A stretch of 8,320 nt of DNA from DATBLE01 sp046734415 (GTDB lineage Bacteria; Actinomycetota; Thermoleophilia; Gaiellales; Gaiellaceae): NCBI GenBank assembly GCA_046734415.1, contig JBKPRD010000235.1, positions 1 through 8,320 on the forward strand, written 5' to 3'. The notes under the pieces were generated by a model. That model had not been told where the DNA came from. It saw only the letters and a program-made list of their open reading frames with translations, and did no database searches. The translations under genes and the position numbers were made by a program. This document shows, one piece after another, positions 5,316-8,320 of the stretch (positions are counted from its first letter, which is position 1; each line of letters starts with the position of its first letter).

Positions 5316-7004
5316 CTAGGGGGCCTCGGCCGCGCCACTCCCTGCGGCGTGCGGCTGTTTCTGCGGGAGGCGGCCACCGAAGAAGAGGCCGATGAGCGCC
5401 ATCACCGCCAGGATCGCGAGCGCCGTCTTCAGGCCTTCGAGGCGGGCGTCCTGGTAGTCGGCGAGGGCGGCTTCGGTCGTCTTCGAGCGGGCACCTGCCT
5501 CGTCGAGTGCCGCCTCGAAGTCGGCATCCGAGACGAAGGGGACTCCTCCGGCGAGCTTCACCGTCGTCTCCGACTTGACCCGGTCCGGGATGTCCGGGTT
5601 TTGCTGGATGTTCGTCACGAACGCAGCCGAGACGGCCGCGATCATCAGCGATCCCGCCAGAGCGGTGCCCATCGACGCGCCGAGGTTCGTCATCGTGTTC
5701 TGAAGGCCGCCCACGTCGGTGGCCTGCTCGTCGGGCACGGCCGAGACGGTCACGCTGCCGAGTTGCGACGCCAGCGCGCCGATCCCGAGGCCGATCAGGA
5801 GCAGCGGCACGAAGACGATCTCCGGCCCGGCCTCGGGGTCGAGGCCACCGAGGAGGACCGCCGTTCCGGCGAACATCGCGAGCAGCCCGGCACGCACGAC
5901 GAGACGCGGTGAGATGTCCGGCCAGAGCTTCGGGATCCCGATTGCCGCGGCGAGCAACGTGATCGAGAGTGGCAGCAGCCGGGCGCCGGTCGCGAGGGCG
6001 GACAGGCCGAGGCAGACAGAGAGGAACAGCGGGACGACGAAGAAGAATCCCGCCTGCACGAGGTACTGGAAGAAGAACATGATCAGGCCGCCGCTCAGCT
6101 GCCGGTTGCGGAGCATCTGCGGCTGGACCAGCGGCTCCTTGCCGCTCCCCACCCGAAGGTTCTCCCAGCGGAAGAAGATCCAGATTATGAGCAGCCCGAT
6201 CAGGATCAGCCAGATCGTCGGCGACAGGCCCGCCCAGGAGGGCTGCCCTTCCTTCGACTGCACCCAGCCCCAGGTGGAGGAGCGGAGCACGCCGAAGACG
6301 AGCGCTCCCAGCCCGGCCGCGGAAAGCACGGTGCCGACGACATCGAGATGTGGCCGAGTGGCCGGCGGCGCGTCGGCGATCTTGCGCTGGAGGAACATGA
6401 TCACGACGACGATCACGACCTCGCCGGCGAACACCCACCGCCAGGAGAAGTACGTCGTGCAGAACCCTCCGATCAGCGGTCCGACGGCGACCGCGACGGC
6501 CCCGGCCGCCGCGACCAGGCCGTAGGCGGCGGGTCGGCGCTCCTGGGCGAAGTTCCCCGCGATGAGCGCGACGATCGCCGGCAGGATCAGCGCGGCGCCG
6601 ACACCCTCGAGGAACGACCAGCCGATCAGGAGCACCGGGAGGTTGGGTGCGAGGGCGGTGGTCAGCGATCCGGCGCCGTAGATGACGCACCCGATCACGA
6701 ACGCCCGCTTGCGCCCGATTATCGCGCCGATCTTGGCCCCGGTGATCATCAGGCAGGCCATGACGAGCGTGTAGGCCGTGATCGCGCCCTGGATCCCGGT
6801 CACCGTCGTGCCGACGTCCTTGGCAACTGTCGCGATCGACACGTTCATCACGGAGCTGTCCAGCGTCATCAGGAACTGCGCGGAGGCGAGCGTGAGCAGG
6901 ACGAGACGTGCGCGCCCCGCCTGCTCGGTGGGCGTGGTCGCCGCCATCGACTGCGAGGCCGTCACACCCGCGATTCTCGACGGAGTCCCGGACGCGGCCG
7001 TCAT
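5316..7004 (-). CDS. DHA2-type (14-helix) MFS efflux transporter
   Basis: The 562-residue product has the length and motifs of the DHA2 drug:proton antiporter branch of the major facilitator superfamily. Helix 1 carries MTLDSSVMNVSIATVA (46-61), matching the LDxTVxNVALP signature with Asp49. The loop 2-3 motif A is at about 88-100 (TGAKIGAIIGRKR). Motif C in helix 5 is AVAVGPLIGG (171-180). Near the C-terminus a long extracytoplasmic loop (about 464-522, including LAGGVPFVSDADFEAALDEAG) precedes the last helix (528-543), a typical feature of actinobacterial members. It should export small, probably amphipathic or cationic compounds using the proton gradient; the substrate cannot be read from sequence. 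In motif A the usual Asp is replaced by Ala94 and the following basic residue by Ile95. I chose ATG 7004; ATG 6947 (residue 20) is possible, as neither has a clear ribosome binding site and the first 30 residues are non-membrane. It is divergent from the SnoaL-like gene (104 bases between), and no TetR or MarR regulator is adjacent. Confidence 0.92.
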   Translation of the reverse strand: MTAASGTPSRIAGVTASQSMAATTPTEQAGRARLVLLTLASAQFLMTLDSSVMNVSIATVAKDVGTTVTGIQGAITAYTLVMACLMITGAKIGAIIGRKRAFVIGCVIYGAGSLTTALAPNLPVLLIGWSFLEGVGAALILPAIVALIAGNFAQERRPAAYGLVAAAGAVAVAVGPLIGGFCTTYFSWRWVFAGEVVIVVVIMFLQRKIADAPPATRPHLDVVGTVLSAAGLGALVFGVLRSSTWGWVQSKEGQPSWAGLSPTIWLILIGLLIIWIFFRWENLRVGSGKEPLVQPQMLRNRQLSGGLIMFFFQYLVQAGFFFVVPLFLSVCLGLSALATGARLLPLSITLLAAAIGIPKLWPDISPRLVVRAGLLAMFAGTAVLLGGLDPEAGPEIVFVPLLLIGLGIGALASQLGSVTVSAVPDEQATDVGGLQNTMTNLGASMGTALAGSLMIAAVSAAFVTNIQQNPDIPDRVKSETTVKLAGGVPFVSDADFEAALDEAGARSKTTEAALADYQDARLEGLKTALAILAVMALIGLFFGGRLPQKQPHAAGSGAAEAP

Positions 7005-7039
7005 CCCACCGGGATGGAGCCGGACCGAACCTCAGCGGC

Positions 7040-7068
7040 TTGAACTGCGAACCAGCCCGGGGTAGATT
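7040..7068 (+). promoter_or_regulatory. Sigma-70-type promoter for the SnoaL-like gene
   Basis: TTGAAC (7040-7045) and TAGATT (7063-7068) are separated by exactly 17 bases. Both match housekeeping-sigma hexamers well (TTGACN and TANNNT). Transcription would start near 7075, leaving a leader of about 34 bases with the ribosome binding site before ATG 7109. This is the best-formed promoter in the window. Confidence 0.7.
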
Positions 7069-7108
7069 CCTGGCCCGGCGGGCCGAGAACGACAAAAGAG
7101 GAGGTTCG

Positions 7109-7546
7109 ATGTCCGACACCCGCACCGCATTCGACGCGTGGCTCGATGCTTTCAACTCGCACGACGAGGCTGCGATCCGCGCTCACACCGCCGACAACTG
7201 CGTCTTCGAGGGTCCCGGCGGCGCCCGGGCCGAGGGCGGCGACGCCGTCACCGCCTACGCGATGGGCTGGCTGAACGCCTTCTCGGACGCGAAGATCGAG
7301 GTCGACACGGTGGTCGTCGACGGCGACTGGGTCGCGATGACCGGCGTCTTCAAGGGCACTCATGACGGGACGCTCTCCGGCCCCGACGGCGACGTCCCGG
7401 CGACGGGCCGCCGGCTCGAGGGACGCCACTCGCAGTTCGCCCGCTTCGAGGACGGCAAGTCCGTCGAGGAGCACCTCTACTACGACCAGATGGACGTCCT
7501 GACGCAGCTCGGCCTCATGCCGGAGGCTGCGGGCACGGCCGCCTAA
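7109..7546 (+). CDS. SnoaL-like (NTF2-fold) protein, ester cyclase type
   Basis: The ribosome binding site GAGGAGG (7098-7104) lies four bases before ATG 7109; the open frame continues further upstream, but only this start has a binding site and gives the usual family length. The 145-residue product begins MSDTRTAFDAWLDAFNSHDE, the first helix of a SnoaL-like fold, then has DNCVFEGPGG (29-38), the strands VDTVVVDGDWVAMTGVFKG (65-83), THDG (84-87), a PATGRRLEGRHSQFARFEDGK segment (97-117 region) and the C-terminal EEHLYYDQMDVLTQLGLMP (120-138). The order and the GTHDG and YYDQMDVLTQLG motifs match the SnoaL or 'ester cyclase' group (PF07366). SnoaL itself closes a ring in polyketide biosynthesis, but most stand-alone members have no known substrate, and there is no polyketide gene here, so an enzymatic role is not established. 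It is divergent from the MFS exporter and followed by a strong terminator, so it is transcribed alone. Confidence 0.9.
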   Translation: MSDTRTAFDAWLDAFNSHDEAAIRAHTADNCVFEGPGGARAEGGDAVTAYAMGWLNAFSDAKIEVDTVVVDGDWVAMTGVFKGTHDGTLSGPDGDVPATGRRLEGRHSQFARFEDGKSVEEHLYYDQMDVLTQLGLMPEAAGTAA

Positions 7547-7554
7547 GCGGTTCT

Positions 7555-7589
7555 CGGGCTGCCCGGCGGGGAGCCCGCCGGGCAGCCCG
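7555..7589. terminator. Very stable hairpin, bidirectional terminator
   Basis: CGGGCTGCCCGGCGGG (7555-7570) and CCCGCCGGGCAGCCCG (7574-7589) form a perfect 16-bp stem closed by a three-base GAG loop, eight bases after the SnoaL-like stop codon. Read in reverse it lies just after the stop of the minus-strand gene that ends at 7600. No T-run follows on the plus strand. A second, smaller stem, GCGGGC (7589-7594) with GCCCGC (7603-7608), overlaps the end of the first and has the minus-strand stop codon in its loop. Confidence 0.8.
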
Positions 7590-7599
7590 CGGGCCTGCG

Positions 7600-8166
7600 C
7601 TAGCCCGCGCGCGCCCGCGGGCCGGGCTCCGCGGACGTGCAGGACGAGATCAACTGGCCGAGCGCCTCCGGCAGCTCAGAGCGCCCGAACGGAAGGACCT
7701 CGACCGGCGTCCCGTACCGCTGCAGCCCCTCGACGAGCCGTCGCGCGCCGCGCGCGTTCGCCCGGCGTGCGACGTAGAGGCGCTCGGGGTACGCGAACGA
7801 CGCACGCCAGCCGTGCTCGTGCTCGTGGACCTCGCCCCAGAGGGAGACCCGCCCGACGACCGGGCACTGCCCGAGGTCCCAGACCAGGTCCCTGAACGCC
7901 GAGCCGGCGAGCGCGTAGACGCCGCAGCCGCAGCGCTCGGTCGGCGCCGTGTGCGGCTCGGCGCCGAGCCGCCGCAGAAGCCAGCGTCGAAGCGGTCTGG
8001 TCACGCACTCGGCCCGCAGCGGCTCGCCGGCGGGCCAGACGGTCGGGAAGTACGGGCTGCAGAGCGACAGGACGCCGTTCGTCTCGACGGCGTCCCAGAA
8101 TCGCCACCCGACGAGCGCCTCGACGTAGTCGGGGGCTCGTTCGGATTCGAGTACTTCGAGGCTCAC
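7600..8166 (-). CDS. Conserved-looking protein with CGCGVYA and LWGEV motifs, unknown function
   Basis: GTG 8166 overlaps the stop of the upstream small gene in a GTGA arrangement and has GAGG five bases before it, supporting this start. The 188-residue soluble protein has an N-terminal part with ALVGWRFWDAV (17-27) and SPYFPTVWPAGEPLRAEC (37-54), an Arg-rich helix (56-67), then APTERCGCGVYA (74-85), a helix ending at WDLGQC (96-101), and the most distinctive stretch: VVGRVSLWGEV (103-113), HEHEHGWRASFAYPERLYV (114-132). The tail (135-175) is helical with a short strand (VEVLPFG). The tight Cys/Gly cluster (Cys79, Cys81) and the His/Glu run (114-118) could bind metal, but this is not shown. 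I recall uncharacterised actinobacterial proteins with the same CGIYA and LWG.V...RA..AYP pattern, yet know no function. The overlapping Pro/Glu-rich gene upstream is its only visible operon partner. Confidence 0.8.
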   Translation of the reverse strand: MSLEVLESERAPDYVEALVGWRFWDAVETNGVLSLCSPYFPTVWPAGEPLRAECVTRPLRRWLLRRLGAEPHTAPTERCGCGVYALAGSAFRDLVWDLGQCPVVGRVSLWGEVHEHEHGWRASFAYPERLYVARRANARGARRLVEGLQRYGTPVEVLPFGRSELPEALGQLISSCTSAEPGPRARAG

Positions 8167-8318
8167 GTGCGCCTCGCGTCGGCGGGCTCCGGCGCAAGAA
8201 TCGGCCGTGGAGCCTCGACCGGACTCGGTTCGCGGTCCGGCTCGGGCTCGCGGGCAGGCACGGGATTCTCGATGGGCTCGACGGTGTAGACGCGGGTCGG
8301 CTTGCCGATCATGGTCAT
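8163..8318 (-). CDS. 51-residue Pro/Glu-rich protein overlapping the next gene
   Basis: From ATG 8318 the minus strand encodes 51 residues, starting MTMIGKPTRVYTVEPIENPV and continuing as a Pro/Glu-rich chain (AREPEPDREPSPVEAP) to ARRT. Twelve residues are Pro and seven Glu, many as EP or PEP units, so everything after residue 13 is probably extended and disordered. A short beta-like N-terminus (GKPTRVYTVEP) is the only ordered-looking part. The stop TGA (8165-8163) overlaps the GTG of the 188-residue gene by four bases, which suggests coupled translation. ATG 8312 is an alternative start. Only two bases remain beyond ATG 8318, so the gene could begin further upstream and its ribosome binding site cannot be seen. 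I recall short actinobacterial proteins with a similar IGxPxR...VEP start and Pro/Glu tail, but know no function. Confidence 0.65.
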   Translation of the reverse strand: MTMIGKPTRVYTVEPIENPVPAREPEPDREPSPVEAPRPILAPEPADARRT

Positions 8319-8320
8319 GA

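Noticed and set aside
4759..7155. Minus-strand open frame of 798 codons across the NfeD and MFS genes
   Set aside because: It runs out of frame with the MFS gene and antisense to NfeD; the translation is Arg/Pro/Gly-rich with no domain, while the MFS frame has complete family motifs.
1..8320. Defence, toxin-antitoxin, phage or mobile-element system
   Set aside because: I looked for nuclease, integrase, transposase, methyltransferase, helicase and toxin motifs, direct-repeat arrays and terminal inverted repeats and found none; the genes are mainly envelope and transport proteins.

Overview
The window is high-GC throughout, with strong G/C preference at third codon positions, GTG as well as ATG starts, a canonical lipobox, stand-alone PLDc_N and DUF1269 proteins, and sparse Shine-Dalgarno signals with at least one likely leaderless promoter. 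Together these suggest an actinobacterium; the protein types resemble soil Thermoleophilia (Solirubrobacterales or Gaiellales-like), but that is an inference from style, not a marker-gene assignment. I see no rRNA, tRNA, CRISPR array, insertion sequence, integrase or phage gene.

Layout. At the left edge is the 3' end of an unrecognised plus-strand gene (1-165), followed by a 20-residue arginine-rich micro-ORF with a strong ribosome binding site (198-260). A long hairpin (268-310) separates these from a minus-strand unit: a helical lipoprotein (1038-472) and a possible 50-residue ORF behind it (459-307). Reading the other way are a DUF1269 membrane protein (1181-1696) with its own terminator, then a two-gene unit of a TLGYGD potassium-channel-type protein (1738-2424) and a 70-residue PLDc_N membrane protein (2437-2649). 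Three bases after that, tail to tail, is a six-helix membrane protein of unknown function (3879-2653). It is divergent from an RDD-family membrane protein with a long helical N-terminal extension (3966-4856). An NfeD-like small membrane protein (4965-5312) follows, possibly coupled to a 28-codon ORF in front of it. It ends three bases from a 14-helix-type DHA2 MFS exporter on the minus strand (7004-5316). The exporter is divergent from a SnoaL-like cyclase-fold protein (7109-7546) that has the clearest sigma-70-type promoter in the window. A 16-bp-stem hairpin (7555-7589) separates this from the last minus-strand unit: a 51-residue Pro/Glu-rich protein (8318-8163) overlapping by 4 bases a 188-residue conserved-looking protein with a CGCGVYA and LWGEV...AYP signature (8166-7600).

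How the genes relate. Eight of the better-supported products are membrane or envelope proteins (lipoprotein, DUF1269, K+ channel, PLDc_N, two multi-helix proteins, NfeD, MFS). The region looks like envelope and ion or solute homeostasis genes in small units of one or two, arranged as convergent and divergent pairs. There is no single pathway. No recognisable defence, secretion or biosynthetic system is present. The least explained parts are the small ORFs at 198-260 and 307-459, the overlapping Pro/Glu-rich and 188-residue pair at the right edge, and the related-looking helical repeats in the divergent pair around 3880-3965. Every stretch without a gene call is shorter than 150 bases.
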